DNA of 64,000 nucleotides, taken from the NCBI RefSeq assembly GCF_900167135.1, contig NZ_FUWZ01000001.1, positions 1,288,336 through 1,352,335 on the forward strand. The letters run 5' to 3'. Made by a program: the position numbers and the translations under genes. This DNA is from Chitinophaga eiseniae (GTDB lineage: Bacteria; Bacteroidota; Bacteroidia; Chitinophagales; Chitinophagaceae). The notes below the pieces were generated by a model. The model worked only from the letters and a program-made list of their open reading frames with translations. It did no database searches and was not told the origin of the DNA. The first letter of the stretch is position 1. Every line of letters begins with the position of its first letter. This document shows, one piece after another, positions 43,321-52,888 of this stretch.

Positions 43321-45774
43321 TCAGAATTTAAACGCGATGCTTCCGGTGAAGTTTCTTGTCTTCTGCGGATTCACGGTAGAATAACCGATCCAGTATTCTT
43401 TATTGGTGATGTTGTTTAATTTGAAGCCCAGGCGGAAACGGCTGTTCTCATAGAAGATACTGCCGTTGAGAATGGTATACGCCGGCAGATAGAAAGCGCC
43501 CAGCTCCCGGTCGTTCACTACTTTGTTGTCGCTGGCGTAATTACCGCCTACGCCGAAGCCCAGTCCTTTTACAGCACCCTGCTGGACCCGATAGCTCACC
43601 CACAGGTTGGCCACGGTAGGAGCGCCTGCTGTAGCCGGCCGTAAGCCTTCCAGTTTGGCTTCCGTCTTCTCGAATTTAGAATCGTTATAGGCGTACCCTG
43701 CCACCACGTCCAGCCCGCGCGCGGGATGGGCGATCACTTCTACTTCCACGCCCTTGCTGTATTGCGTACCGTCCTGTACAGACACGTTCGGCACATTGGT
43801 CGGACGGATAATGTCTTTCACCCGGATATCATAGTAACTAACCGTACCGGTGATCCTATCATTGAGCAGCGATACTTTCACACCGCCTTCCATCTGGTTG
43901 GCCTGTTCCGGTTTGAACGGCTTGCCGTTCGGGTTGGCAGTAGCCTTGTTGGTAAACCCGTTCTGGTAGTTGGCAAACAGCGACACCTTGTCTTTTATCG
44001 GCTGATATACGATCCCGAATTTGGGGGACAGGGCTGTCTGCGTGTATCCGTTCCCGTATTTACCGCTTACATCGTTGTAGCTTCCTTTGTTGTCGAAGTA
44101 ATCGATGCGTAAACCGGCTTGTACCAGCAGGTTATCGGTAATGTTCAGCACATCGGAAACATAGGCGCTATAGGTATTGGTGATAAGATTGATAGGATAG
44201 GTAAAGGCCAGCCCTTTTGCGTCATATACTTTGTCGAGGTTCCTGCGGTTGAAGTCGCGGTAAGTAGGAATGTCTCCCTTTGCATAAATGGTATCGTACG
44301 TGTTCCCACCGAAGAACTGGTTGGACTTGTGATGGAAGAAATCGATGCCGCCTACGAAGCGGTTTCTCAGGCGGCCGATGTTGAAGTCGCCGTTGAAATT
44401 GTGTTGCAGCTCGATGACGTTGTCGTGGCTGTTGTTGGTAAACTGGTCATTACGGGAGATGTAACCGTTGCCGATGGCATTCGGATCACCTTTTACTTCC
44501 GCATCTGTCAACAGGTAGAAGTAAGGCGAAGGGCCGTCAGAGTAGCTGTTGGTGCTGGTGATGTTCGTCTGCATGCTCCATTGGGAAGACAGGCGGTAGG
44601 TCATCTGCCCGAATAAGTTGGTGGAACGGGAGGTCTGATACAGGTCGTTCATCGCGTAGGCGCGCTTGTAGTCGATGTTCAGTCCGTCGGCCCGGTCGGT
44701 GCCCAGTTGGGCGATCGGCTGTCCGTAAGAAAAGAAGAACGCGCTGAGACCGGTATTCTGTCCGGCCATATATTCTGCATCGAAATTAAAGGAGAGGCGG
44801 TCATTGACGCGGTAGCTGAGGCTGGGGGCGAGGGCTACGCTTCTGTTGAAACCGTAGTCCTGGAAAGAGTTTTCGTAGTTATAGGCGGCGTTGACGCGCA
44901 TCAGTACGTCCCGGTTTTTATCCAGCGGGGTGTTGATATCGGCGCTGAAACGGTTGAAACCGAAGCTGCCGACGGCAAAACCGGCTTCGCCGCCGAAGTG
45001 GTCATACGGTTTTTTGGTGACGCGGTTGATCAACCCGCCATAGCTGGTAAGGTTGCTGCCAAACAGGGTGGCGGAAGGTCCTTTCATGACTTCTATTCTT
45101 TCCAGGTTAGAGGCGTCGATACGGGAGGTAACGTTGCCGGCTATACCGTTGCGCAGCTGGCTCTGTACCACGAAGCCGCGCATGCTGTAATAGCCGCCGC
45201 CATCGCCGCCGCGGCCGGTGGCGTCCCACATTTTGGTGACACCGGTGGCGTTCTGCATGGCGTCGTCCACGGAAAAGACCTGCTGTTGCTGCAGCAACTC
45301 TTTGGTGATGGTGGTATATACCTGCGGGTTCTCAATGTTTTTCAGTGGTATTTTAGCCACTTCGTAAGTGCTTTTACGGGTAATCCCGCTATGGTTGCCT
45401 TTTACGACCACTTCCTGCAACGCTTTGCTGGAAGCTTCCAGTGTGAAGGAAACGGTGGCGGTTTGGCCCTGTTCTACAGTGACTTCTTCAGTGATAGTGC
45501 TGTAGCCGGCAAGGGTAATCAGCAGATGGTATTTACCCGGTGATACATGACGGAACACAAAAGAGCCGTCTGCTTCGGTGGTGGTGGTGACATTAGGCTC
45601 TGCCAGCACAATCATGACGTCTGCTGCCGGTCTGGCGTCGGAGGTGAGTACCTTCCCGCGGATAACGCCTGCTTTTTCCGTCTCCGGATCATTGGCGGAT
45701 GCATTCAAAACAAATAATAACAGTAATCCCAGTGTGACAATCTTAGATATTACAATGCCAAAGCGGCGTTCCAT
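43321..45774 (-). CDS. TonB-dependent siderophore-type receptor with carboxypeptidase-like N-terminal domain
   Basis: This 817-residue protein has a signal peptide (IVTLGLLLLFVLNASA), a carboxypeptidase-regulatory-like domain (IRGKVLTSDARPAADVMIVL, FRHVSPGKYHLLITLAGY), then a plug (FSVDDAMQNATGVTKMWDAT, YYSMRGFVVQSQLRNGIAG, IERIEVMKGPSATLFGS) and a barrel ending NFTGSIAFKF. This is the FhuE/FpvA-like group. A decayed AraC-type regulator gene of the kind often controlling such receptors lies just upstream. Confidence 0.93.
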   Translation of the reverse strand: MERRFGIVISKIVTLGLLLLFVLNASANDPETEKAGVIRGKVLTSDARPAADVMIVLAEPNVTTTTEADGSFVFRHVSPGKYHLLITLAGYSTITEEVTVEQGQTATVSFTLEASSKALQEVVVKGNHSGITRKSTYEVAKIPLKNIENPQVYTTITKELLQQQQVFSVDDAMQNATGVTKMWDATGRGGDGGGYYSMRGFVVQSQLRNGIAGNVTSRIDASNLERIEVMKGPSATLFGSNLTSYGGLINRVTKKPYDHFGGEAGFAVGSFGFNRFSADINTPLDKNRDVLMRVNAAYNYENSFQDYGFNRSVALAPSLSYRVNDRLSFNFDAEYMAGQNTGLSAFFFSYGQPIAQLGTDRADGLNIDYKRAYAMNDLYQTSRSTNLFGQMTYRLSSQWSMQTNITSTNSYSDGPSPYFYLLTDAEVKGDPNAIGNGYISRNDQFTNNSHDNVIELQHNFNGDFNIGRLRNRFVGGIDFFHHKSNQFFGGNTYDTIYAKGDIPTYRDFNRRNLDKVYDAKGLAFTYPINLITNTYSAYVSDVLNITDNLLVQAGLRIDYFDNKGSYNDVSGKYGNGYTQTALSPKFGIVYQPIKDKVSLFANYQNGFTNKATANPNGKPFKPEQANQMEGGVKVSLLNDRITGTVSYYDIRVKDIIRPTNVPNVSVQDGTQYSKGVEVEVIAHPARGLDVVAGYAYNDSKFEKTEAKLEGLRPATAGAPTVANLWVSYRVQQGAVKGLGFGVGGNYASDNKVVNDRELGAFYLPAYTILNGSIFYENSRFRLGFKLNNITNKEYWIGYSTVNPQKTRNFTGSIAFKF

Positions 45775-45856
45775 ATTGAAAATTTTTCACAAAATTGGGG
45801 CGTAGTGGCCGCTGGAGTGTATCGGATCAGGAAAAATTATTTACGCAATCCGGAAA

Positions 45857-46132
45857 TTAATCTTGTGCGTCTTTGGAAAAGAGGCCGGGAGAAAAGCCGA
45901 ACTTCTTCTTAAACATCTTACTGAAATATTGTATGGATGAATAACCGAGTTCTTCAGCTATATGCTTGATGGGGACATTGGAGCATCCCGTTAATACATT
46001 GCAGCATAGCCGCGTTGGTTGGAACGCCCATATTGGCCGGCTGTATATTTTCCCGGCGATAACGCTGTCGCAGAAAGGCTGAAGGGAAGGTCTGCCGGCG
46101 GCTGGAAACTGAATAAGGTTGCTTATGAACAA
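45857..46132 (-). pseudogene. Remnant of an AraC/PchR-type regulator gene
   Basis: The 3' part encodes one intact AraC helix-turn-helix and tail (VPIKHIAEELGYSSIQYFSK, MFKKKFGFSPGLFSKD). Before it, a different frame encodes NAAMLQCINGMLQCP (around 45970-46034), which resembles the middle of PchR-like regulators. The first helix-turn-helix, about 100 residues, is missing between them, so the gene carries an internal deletion with a frame change. It lies upstream of the siderophore-type receptor. Confidence 0.65.
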
Positions 46133-46135
46133 TCC

Positions 46136-46159
46136 TCCGGCGGCAGTGTCGCCGCCGGA
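46136..46159 (-). terminator. GC-rich hairpin after metE
   Basis: TCCGGCGGC (46136-46144) pairs perfectly with GCCGCCGGA (46151-46159) around a 6-nt loop. It starts 19 nt past the metE stop. The following T-run is weak (GGATTGTTC), so it may only slow or stabilise the transcript. Confidence 0.6.
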
Positions 46160-46177
46160 TAATTAAAGAAGGGTAGC

Positions 46178-48505
46178 TTACACGGCTGTAGCAGCGACTG
46201 CTTCCCGCAATTCGCGGGCGGCGGCTACCATGGCGATGAGCGCTTTCCGCGTTTCTTCCCAGTGGCGTGTTTTCAGGCCGCAGTCAGGGTTTACCCACAG
46301 CTGGTCTGCCGGGATAACTGCTTTGGCTTTTTCCATGAGCGCCGTCATCTCTGCTACGGAAGGTACGCGCGGCGAGTGGATGTCATACACGCCCGGCCCG
46401 ATCTCGTTCGGATAGCGGAACGCTGCGAATGCGTCCAGCAGCTCCATCTGGGAGCGGGAACATTCGATGGTGATCACGTCGGCGTCCATGTCCGCAATAT
46501 GCTGGATGATATCATTGAACTCCGAATAACACATATGCGTGTGCACCTGTGTTTCGTCTTTTACACCGCTGGCGGCTATACGAAAAGCGCGTACCGCCCA
46601 TTGCAAATAGGCTTGCCAGTTTTCTTTCCTTAACGGAAGTCCTTCGCGGATAGCTGGTTCATCTATCTGGATGACTTTGATGCCTGCCTGTTCCAGGTCG
46701 GTCACCTCATCCCGGATGGCCAGCGCTATCTGCGTGCAGGTCTCGCTGCGGGGCTGATCGTTCCGTACAAAGCTCCACTGAAGGATGGTCACGGGTCCTG
46801 TCAGCATACCTTTTACCAGTTTGCTGGTCAGGGACTGTGCGTAGGCCGACCAGTAAACGGTCATGGGTGTTTCGCGGTGTACATCGCCGTAAATGATGGG
46901 CGGCTTCACGCAACGGGAGCCATAACTCTGTACCCAGCCGTTGTCGGTGAAAACGAAACCGGACAATTGTTCTCCGAAATATTCCACCATATCGTTGCGC
47001 TCAAACTCGCCGTGCACCAGCACATCGATGCCTATTTCTTCCTGCCAGCGGATCGCCTTCTCCGTTTCTGTTTTCAGCAACGTATCATATTGTTCCGGCG
47101 TGATCTCTTGTTTTTTAAGACCGGCGCGCCAGGTGCGTACTTCTTTGGTCTGCGGGAAAGAGCCGATGGTGGTAGTGGGAAACAGCGGCAGTTGCAGTGC
47201 AGCGCGCTGTTGTATCCTGCGTTGCGCGAATGGGTGCTGCCGTTGTGCATCCGCATCGGTTATTTGTGCTGTACGTTGTTTTACTTTTTCGTTGTGGATC
47301 AGGGGAGATGTTTTCCTGCTGTCTATCGCTTTGATGTTTTCGTCCAGCCGGGCTTTCGCGGCGGGAGAGGGTGCGTCGCAGGACAGTTGTTGCAGGGTAA
47401 CTACCTCGTCTGTCTTCTGCCTGGCGAATGCCATCCACTGTTTGATGGCCGGTGTCAGCGTGCTTTCGTTGGTTTCCAGGCTGAGATCACAGGGGGAGTG
47501 CAGCAGGGAACACGATGGCGCTATCCATACCCTGTCTGCCCCGATTTTATTACTGGCTTCCCATATCAGTGAAAGCGAATGCCGGTAATCGTTGATCCAG
47601 ATATTCCTTCCGTCTACCAGTCCCAGCGAAAGCTGCAGCGTATCGGACAGCAGCGGGGACGCAAGGATGTCCCCCAGCTGGCTTGGGCATCTCACCAGGT
47701 CCAGGTGAAGGGTATCGACGGGCAGCTGCAGGACTGCCGGCAGGTTATCACCATAACATTCAAAGTAACTGGCGAGCATAATATGCAGGTCAGGGAAGGT
47801 GCTCCTGATGGCCTGGTAAGTAGTGGCGTACACGTGTCTTTCTTGATCCGTGAGGTTGAGTGACAGGAAGGGTTCATCCAGCTGGATACAACGTGCGCCC
47901 GCGTCGTACAGTTTACCGATGAGCTGCATGTACACCGGCAATAAGCGGTCTGTCAGATCAATACGGGAGAAATGCGCTTCTTTTTCTTTGCCCAGCAACA
48001 GGTAGGAAACAGGGCCTATCAGCACTGGTTTGGCGTTGATCTGCAGCTGACGGGCTTCTTTAAATTCATCGACCGCTTTTTCGGAGAACAGCGAGAACTG
48101 CTGCGTGGCAGTGAATTCCGGCACTATGTAATGGTAGTTGGTGTCAAACCATTTGGTCATCTCCATGGCGGTGATATCGTAGCCGTCCTGCTGGTAACCT
48201 CTTGCCATAGCAAACATCAGGTCGGTAACGGATAGCTGTCGGTCTGTGATCAGCGGGGCATAACGTTGGGGAATGGCGCCCATCATCAGGCTCATGTCGA
48301 GCACCTGGTCGTAGTAGGAGAAATCATTGCAGGGGATAAGCTCGATACCGGCCTGCTGTTGCAGTTGCCAGTGCTGATGGCGGATATCGCGCCCTGTCGT
48401 TAATAAGTCAGCCAATGACTGTTTACCTGCCCAATAAGCTTCGCAGGCTTTTTTGAGTTCACGCCGGCTGCCTATCCTCGGGTAGCCAAGATTGTGTGTA
48501 CGCAT
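46178..48505 (-). CDS. metE: Cobalamin-independent methionine synthase
   Basis: This 775-residue enzyme transfers the methyl group from 5-methyltetrahydropteroyl-triglutamate to homocysteine, making methionine in the cytoplasm. It has the two MetE halves: N-terminal [20 protein letters not shown] and C-terminal [20 protein letters not shown]. The zinc ligands are in [21 protein letters not shown] and [13 protein letters not shown]. Length is normal for the family. A cobalamin riboswitch lies upstream in the same direction, so the enzyme should be switched off when B12 is available. Confidence 0.97.
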   Translation of the reverse strand: MRTHNLGYPRIGSRRELKKACEAYWAGKQSLADLLTTGRDIRHQHWQLQQQAGIELIPCNDFSYYDQVLDMSLMMGAIPQRYAPLITDRQLSVTDLMFAMARGYQQDGYDITAMEMTKWFDTNYHYIVPEFTATQQFSLFSEKAVDEFKEARQLQINAKPVLIGPVSYLLLGKEKEAHFSRIDLTDRLLPVYMQLIGKLYDAGARCIQLDEPFLSLNLTDQERHVYATTYQAIRSTFPDLHIMLASYFECYGDNLPAVLQLPVDTLHLDLVRCPSQLGDILASPLLSDTLQLSLGLVDGRNIWINDYRHSLSLIWEASNKIGADRVWIAPSCSLLHSPCDLSLETNESTLTPAIKQWMAFARQKTDEVVTLQQLSCDAPSPAAKARLDENIKAIDSRKTSPLIHNEKVKQRTAQITDADAQRQHPFAQRRIQQRAALQLPLFPTTTIGSFPQTKEVRTWRAGLKKQEITPEQYDTLLKTETEKAIRWQEEIGIDVLVHGEFERNDMVEYFGEQLSGFVFTDNGWVQSYGSRCVKPPIIYGDVHRETPMTVYWSAYAQSLTSKLVKGMLTGPVTILQWSFVRNDQPRSETCTQIALAIRDEVTDLEQAGIKVIQIDEPAIREGLPLRKENWQAYLQWAVRAFRIAASGVKDETQVHTHMCYSEFNDIIQHIADMDADVITIECSRSQMELLDAFAAFRYPNEIGPGVYDIHSPRVPSVAEMTALMEKAKAVIPADQLWVNPDCGLKTRHWEETRKALIAMVAAARELREAVAATAV

Positions 48506-48509
48506 CTGA

Positions 48510-48541
48510 AACTTTTAAAATGATAAAATCAATTAAAAGTT
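48510..48541 (-). promoter_or_regulatory. Hairpin next to the metE start codon
   Basis: AACTTTTAA (48510-48518) and TTAAAAGTT (48533-48541) form a 9-bp stem directly upstream of the ATG at 48505-48503. It may cover the ribosome landing site and be part of the riboswitch output. Confidence 0.5.
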
Positions 48542-48601
48542 CTTCGCTGAATTTCACGATGTTTCGAAGAGAAAAGGAGGGTAGAAGAGCATAGACGATC
48601 T

Positions 48602-48623
48602 CCCTGCAGGGCACAGGATGCCC
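48602..48623 (-). promoter_or_regulatory. Two mutually exclusive hairpins in the riboswitch leader
   Basis: The palindrome CCCTGCAGGG (48602-48611) and the hairpin GGGCA-CAGGA-TGCCC (48609-48623) share the bases 48609-48611 and cannot form together. They lie between the cobalamin aptamer and metE, where an expression platform is expected. Confidence 0.4.
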
Positions 48624-48683
48624 ATAGGTATACAGAGAGGAATCACTCGACGATCGCTTCAATCCACGAAAGCACTGTCAAAT

Positions 48684-48844
48684 CCGGTAAGGCAGGTCTC
48701 CTGGCTTGTAACATTTTGCCGTCCTTCCCACCTTGCGGCAGTGGACATTGATTGGCAAAACCTTTTAGTTACTTACAGTTGCGGGACAGCTTGTGATTTA
48801 CACACAATTCCCTATTAATTTACGTGCAGTAAAACCTTATCCGG
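48684..48844 (-). promoter_or_regulatory. Cobalamin riboswitch upstream of metE
   Basis: On the minus strand the region carries the conserved AATAGGGAA segment, then AATCACAAGCTGTCCCGCAA, CCACTGCC, GGTGGGAAGGACGGC and finally the B12 box GCCAGGAGACCTGCC (48691-48705). The closing stem is CCGGATAAGG (48835-48844) with CCTTACCGG (48684-48692). It precedes metE by about 180 nt in the same direction. Binding of adenosylcobalamin or methylcobalamin is expected to lower metE expression. Confidence 0.95.
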
Positions 48845-48974
48845 CTGATAAGAAATAAAGTAAGAACTGATTGTGTGCGAAAGTAGGGAATTTGACAGAA
48901 AAAACATTTTTAAATGTTTCGTTGTTATAGAGGCGATATGATGACCCTTTTACTCACCCTCAAAATGTTCGAGT

Positions 48975-49400
48975 ATGCCTTACTCCCCTTTGTTAATCAA
49001 ACCTTTCAGAGATGAACTGATGGACGTCGGTGTAAAGGAGTTGCTGACTCCTGAAGAAGTGGACAAGATCATGGCCCAGGACGGTACCACGCTGGTGGTG
49101 ATCAACAGTGTCTGCGGTTGTGCGGCAGGCATGGCCCGCCCCGCTATCAGGATGGTCATGGAAAATGCCGGTGTAAAGAAACCGGACCGGGTAGTGTCTG
49201 TGTTTGCAGGACAGGACCTGGAGGCTACCGCGCGCTTCCGCAACTACATCGCCGATATTCCTCCTTCTTCCCCGTCCATTGCTATGTTTAAAGACAGGGA
49301 GCTGATTTATTTCCTTCCGAAGCACCGGATTGAAGGCCGCGATGCCCATGCCCTCGCGGAGGAGCTGACGGGAGTCTTTGAAGAGTTTCTTGCAGTGTAA
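48975..49400 (+). CDS. BrxA/BrxB family bacilliredoxin
   Basis: This 141-residue protein matches the YphP/YqiW (bacilliredoxin) family: LIKPFRDELMDVGVKELLTP, LVVINSVCGCAAGMARPA and FAGQDLEATARFRNYI. The active site is C47-G-C49, the unusual CGC motif of the family. In Firmicutes it removes bacillithiol from oxidised proteins; in Bacteroidota the low-molecular-weight thiol partner is less certain. A terminator follows at once. Confidence 0.93.
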   Translation: MPYSPLLIKPFRDELMDVGVKELLTPEEVDKIMAQDGTTLVVINSVCGCAAGMARPAIRMVMENAGVKKPDRVVSVFAGQDLEATARFRNYIADIPPSSPSIAMFKDRELIYFLPKHRIEGRDAHALAEELTGVFEEFLAV

Positions 49401-49406
49401 AAAGCC

Positions 49407-49435
49407 GGCCGGGTCATCACGATCCGGCCTTTTAT
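49407..49435 (+). terminator. Terminator after the bacilliredoxin gene
   Basis: GGCCGGGTC (49407-49415) pairs with GATCCGGCC (49421-49429) with one G-T pair, followed by TTTTATTTTTA. Confidence 0.85.
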
Positions 49436-49538
49436 TTTTACAGGGATAAATTTTTCCCTCCCGGGAATCTTTTCTCCCGTATTGCCAGAAGTAGCCATGG
49501 TTGCTAATTTGCTGTATCGTTCAGTAAATAGTTGTACC

Positions 49539-50423
49539 ATGACAGGAACAGGTAAAATCACCGTAATCGGTTTGGGCGCCATGGGCGCCGCTATCGCCGG
49601 CGCTTTGCTGGCAAAAGGATTTCATGTCACCGTATGGAACCGTACGCCGGAGAAAGCTGCACTGCTGGTGCAGCGAGGCGCCGTTCTCGCCTCGGAGCCT
49701 GCGGCTGCCATCGTCGCCAGCCCGGTGACCATCGTATGTGTATCAGATTATGACACAGCCACAAAAATATTGGACATGACAGGGGTGCCTGCCACCCTGA
49801 AAGGCCGTACGCTGATACTGCTGAGTGCCGGCACGCCTAACGATGCCCGTTCCCTGGATGCATGGGTACATGCGGAGGAAGGGCATTGCCTGCATGGCGG
49901 TATCGCCGCCTGGCCGCGGCAGATAGGTACAGCGGAAGCCATGATCACCGCTTCCGGCGATAAGGCTGTTTTTGACCAGCAGCGCAGCGTACTGGAAGCG
50001 CTGGCCGGTACCGTGCACTTCGCCGGTGAAGGACCCGGTACTGCAGCGACCTTAACCACTGCGGCCATGGCCTACCTGGCGGGCAACTGGATAGGCTTCT
50101 GCTACGGTGCGCTCATCTGCGAAAAAGAAGGACTGAAAGTGGATGAATTCGGGCAACTCATGGAAGGTTTTACACCCATGCTGGCAGCGGAAGTACGGCA
50201 TATGGGCGAGGTGATCCAACACAACCGTTTCAGTGATCCGGAAAGTACGATCAATACTACCGGTCTGGACCTTCGGCTGCTGCTGCAGCATACCCGGGAG
50301 GCCGGTCTCCATACGGCCCTGCCCGAACTGGCGGCCGATATTTTCAACAAAGCCATCGCTGCGGGTTACGGCAAAGAAGAACACGCTGCTATTATTAAAA
50401 TACTGCGTAAGCAGGACTCATGA
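49539..50423 (+). CDS. NAD(P)-dependent dehydrogenase, imine-reductase-like
   Basis: The ATG at 49539 gives 294 residues starting just before the Rossmann fold (ITVIGLGAMGAAIAGALL); an upstream ATG would add 19 unrelated residues. It has VWNRTPEKAALL (Arg after the second strand suits NADPH) and a C-terminal helical domain (MAYLAGNWIGFCYGALICEK, EVIQHNRFSDPESTIN). This is the beta-hydroxyacid dehydrogenase / imine reductase group. The substrate is unknown. Its end overlaps the convergent HxlR gene by 6 nt. Confidence 0.88.
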   Translation: MTGTGKITVIGLGAMGAAIAGALLAKGFHVTVWNRTPEKAALLVQRGAVLASEPAAAIVASPVTIVCVSDYDTATKILDMTGVPATLKGRTLILLSAGTPNDARSLDAWVHAEEGHCLHGGIAAWPRQIGTAEAMITASGDKAVFDQQRSVLEALAGTVHFAGEGPGTAATLTTAAMAYLAGNWIGFCYGALICEKEGLKVDEFGQLMEGFTPMLAAEVRHMGEVIQHNRFSDPESTINTTGLDLRLLLQHTREAGLHTALPELAADIFNKAIAAGYGKEEHAAIIKILRKQDS

Positions 50424-50804
50424 CCGCTCCTGTAACAAGGTGCAGGAACCTTCTTCGTAGGAGGCATTATGGCGGTGGATATAAGCTTTGTGCCGGTTGC
50501 CCCAGTCCTCCAGCGTCTGAATCACTGGCAGTACACTTTCGCCAGCTTCGGTGAGCCAGTATTCCACCCTGGCCGGGGTTTCTGCATATATTTTTTTGTA
50601 GATAATGCCATACGCTTCCAGTTCTCTCAGGTGCGCGTTAATAATACGCGGGCTGACGGCGTGCATTACCCGGTGAATGGCGCTGGGCCGCCGGACACCG
50701 TCCATGATGCAGGTCATGATCCAGGCTTTCCATTTGCCGCCTATCACCTTGAGGGTTACGGCGAGGCCGCAATCCAGCAGTTCCGGTATTTTCTTTTCGT
50801 ACAT
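50418..50804 (-). CDS. HxlR family transcriptional regulator
   Basis: This 128-residue winged-helix protein has the HxlR pattern: Cys12 near the start (ELLDCGLAVTLKVIGGKWKA), then RPSAIHRVMHAVSPRIINAH, LRELEAYGIIYKKIYAETPA and VEYWLTEAGESVLPVIQTLE. Such regulators sense electrophiles or oxidants through the N-terminal Cys. It may control the convergent dehydrogenase gene. Confidence 0.93.
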   Translation of the reverse strand: MYEKKIPELLDCGLAVTLKVIGGKWKAWIMTCIMDGVRRPSAIHRVMHAVSPRIINAHLRELEAYGIIYKKIYAETPARVEYWLTEAGESVLPVIQTLEDWGNRHKAYIHRHNASYEEGSCTLLQERS

Positions 50805-50825
50805 AAAGGAAAGGTTTCCGTAAAG

Positions 50826-51260
50826 TTAAGGTATCGGCGGCAGGGTATCGGCAGGGAAAAATTTGTCCCTGTGATCTTCGCTGGTCTTAAACAACTGTGG
50901 ACATAGCCGGGATAGCCCCAGCTGCTGCTCCAGCTTCCCGGAAATCTGCTGCTGTGTCAGCACGCCCTGCGGTAGTAGGAATATCCCTTTAAACAGGCAA
51001 CAGGCATCGGTGACGGTCAGGGCAAATAAATAATAGCCGTGCGGTGCACCATCCCTTTCAGGATAGTAGCGGTTTTCATACACGACGATCTCCGGATGCA
51101 GTAAGGGGAAGTTATATTCACCGCAAACAAGCGATCCCCCTTCGAGGAAGAAATGATGGTGGAAGCCCCGGGCCTCGTATTGACGAATGAGGTAGCACAA
51201 TTCCCGCTCTATATTGTCATATACATTTGTGGTGTGCATCGTAGATGATGTTGTGATCAT
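50826..51260 (-). CDS. Hypothetical protein
   Basis: The ATG at 51260 gives 144 residues; ATGs at 51296 and 51239 are also possible. The protein is soluble, with RELCYLIRQYEARGFHHHFF, a short beta-rich centre (LLHPEIVVYENRYYPERD, HGYYLFALTVTDACCLFKGI) and a C-terminal helix. I do not recognise a family. It follows the PEBP-family gene by 50 nt on the same strand. Confidence 0.55.
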   Translation of the reverse strand: MITTSSTMHTTNVYDNIERELCYLIRQYEARGFHHHFFLEGGSLVCGEYNFPLLHPEIVVYENRYYPERDGAPHGYYLFALTVTDACCLFKGIFLLPQGVLTQQQISGKLEQQLGLSRLCPQLFKTSEDHRDKFFPADTLPPIP

Positions 51261-51310
51261 AATAGTTTGTCCCGGTGCGTTATCGCACCGGGACAACTCG
51301 TTTTAAGCAA

Positions 51311-51805
51311 TTAATGTTGCTGGCCGTACACCACCAGCGAAGCCTTCGCCAGTGTGGCGAAGTGCATGTTAAAGCCTACCAGTGCCGGTGAAGTCTCTTT
51401 GTCCAGTGCCAGTTTTTCACGGAGGGCGTGCACCGTGATCAGGTAACGATGCGCCGGTCCGTCATTGGGCGCTGCGCCGATATAACCGGGCAGGCCCGCG
51501 TCCGTATTGCTTTGTACCGCTCCTGCCGGCAGCAGGTTTTTCGCCGGATCGCCGGCGCCGGCCGCCAGCTCTTGAATGTGGGAAGGGATATTAAACACCA
51601 CCCAGTGCCAGAAGCCGCTGCCGGTGGGAGCGTCCAGGTCGTAGATGGTAACGGCGAAACTTTGGGTGGCTTCGGGTGCATGCTCCCAGTACAGTTGAGG
51701 GGACTGGTTGTCGCCGTTATAACCCATACCGTTTGCGTAATGTTTATTGGCCAGCTGGCCGCCCAGTTCGTTGCTCTTTAAAGTAAATGTTGTTGCTGTT
51801 GCCAT
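51311..51805 (-). CDS. YbhB/YbcL-type PEBP (Raf kinase inhibitor-like) protein
   Basis: The ATG at 51805 gives 164 residues and begins at the domain start (TTFTLKSNELGGQLANKHYA). Family motifs: NGDNQSPQLYWEHAPEATQS, FAVTIYDLDAPTGSGFWHW and GYIGAAPNDGPAHRYLITVH. There is no signal peptide. The cellular role of bacterial PEBP proteins is not settled. An AraC regulator gene precedes it by 93 nt. Confidence 0.92.
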   Translation of the reverse strand: MATATTFTLKSNELGGQLANKHYANGMGYNGDNQSPQLYWEHAPEATQSFAVTIYDLDAPTGSGFWHWVVFNIPSHIQELAAGAGDPAKNLLPAGAVQSNTDAGLPGYIGAAPNDGPAHRYLITVHALREKLALDKETSPALVGFNMHFATLAKASLVVYGQQH

Positions 51806-51898
51806 GATCTTTTCTTTTTGTTTGAATGATAAGGCAAAGGTAGCTGCGGGGGCAGGCAGCAAAGGATAGGTAACCGGTCAAAAACTATCGCTAAACGT

Positions 51899-52717
51899 TC
51901 AATTTGATAATTGATATTGTTTGGGAGTGATACCGTAGATCTGTTTGAATGACTGGATAAAGCTGGAGAGGTTTTCATAGCCCAGTTCATAATAAATTTC
52001 GCTGGCCTTGCGGTTGTCCTGCCGCAGCATAGTCGCCGCCCGCTCCATCTTTTTTTCCAGCAGCCACCGGTTAGGGCTGTTGCCATAGATACGGGCAAAT
52101 TTACGCTTGAAGGAAGACAGGCTCATATTACATAAGAATGCCAGCTCCTCCACCGTGATATGGTTGTCCATATGGGAGGTGACCGCCTGCCGGAGCATCA
52201 GGTCATCGTTGGCAGCGGTATGCATATGCCGGATCTGCTGCATCTGTTCGGGGTAATGGATAGCGAGATATAAAAACAGCTCTTCCAGTTTCACCCGCTG
52301 AAGGTCGGGGTGGATGGGCGCTGCGCCTTGCAGCATATAGTCGAGGGAGTGAATGAAATTGACCAGGAAAGCGTCTTTTTCAAACAATACAAACGGCCGG
52401 GCGCCGGTTGCCGGTGCGGATGTTGTTGTCAGCGAAGGATGACGGTCAAAAAAATCCGTCGCCATGCTGCTATCGAACAGCAACAGGATACTGTGATACG
52501 GCGCATCGGGAGCGGCCAGCTTTTCGCTCATCAGGCAGTTGCCTGCAGCTAACATGATAAACTGGTGCGGCCTCACCGTTACCTGTGTGCCGGCAAAATG
52601 AACGGTTTTTTCGCCCTCCAGCAAAAAGGTAAACAGATGTTGCTGCAGGGTTATCTTAGCCCTGACAGCAGGCTGGTGAGTGCGGTGGCGGAGGATGGAT
52701 AAAGCATGTTCATTCAT
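51899..52717 (-). CDS. AraC family transcriptional regulator
   Basis: This 272-residue protein has an N-terminal sensing part (TVRPHQFIMLAAGNCLMSEK) and two complete C-terminal helix-turn-helix units (ITVEELAFLCNMSLSSFKRK and KASEIYYELGYENLSSFIQS), ending YGITPKQYQLSN. It lies upstream of the PEBP-family gene on the same strand and may regulate it. Confidence 0.92.
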   Translation of the reverse strand: MNEHALSILRHRTHQPAVRAKITLQQHLFTFLLEGEKTVHFAGTQVTVRPHQFIMLAAGNCLMSEKLAAPDAPYHSILLLFDSSMATDFFDRHPSLTTTSAPATGARPFVLFEKDAFLVNFIHSLDYMLQGAAPIHPDLQRVKLEELFLYLAIHYPEQMQQIRHMHTAANDDLMLRQAVTSHMDNHITVEELAFLCNMSLSSFKRKFARIYGNSPNRWLLEKKMERAATMLRQDNRKASEIYYELGYENLSSFIQSFKQIYGITPKQYQLSN

Positions 52718-52888
52718 GACCGAAAGTATGATAATGATACCGGCAACGGCATAAAGTTAGTGTATTCCTGCATTTATTGCGGCTGGTAAAGACGACGGTG
52801 GTTTTGAGGTTAGGTGTTTTTTTACTAATTTTCGCCTCCGAAAGGGTTTGTTAACCAACTCCCCGATGTTTAATTATTAATAAAAGTC

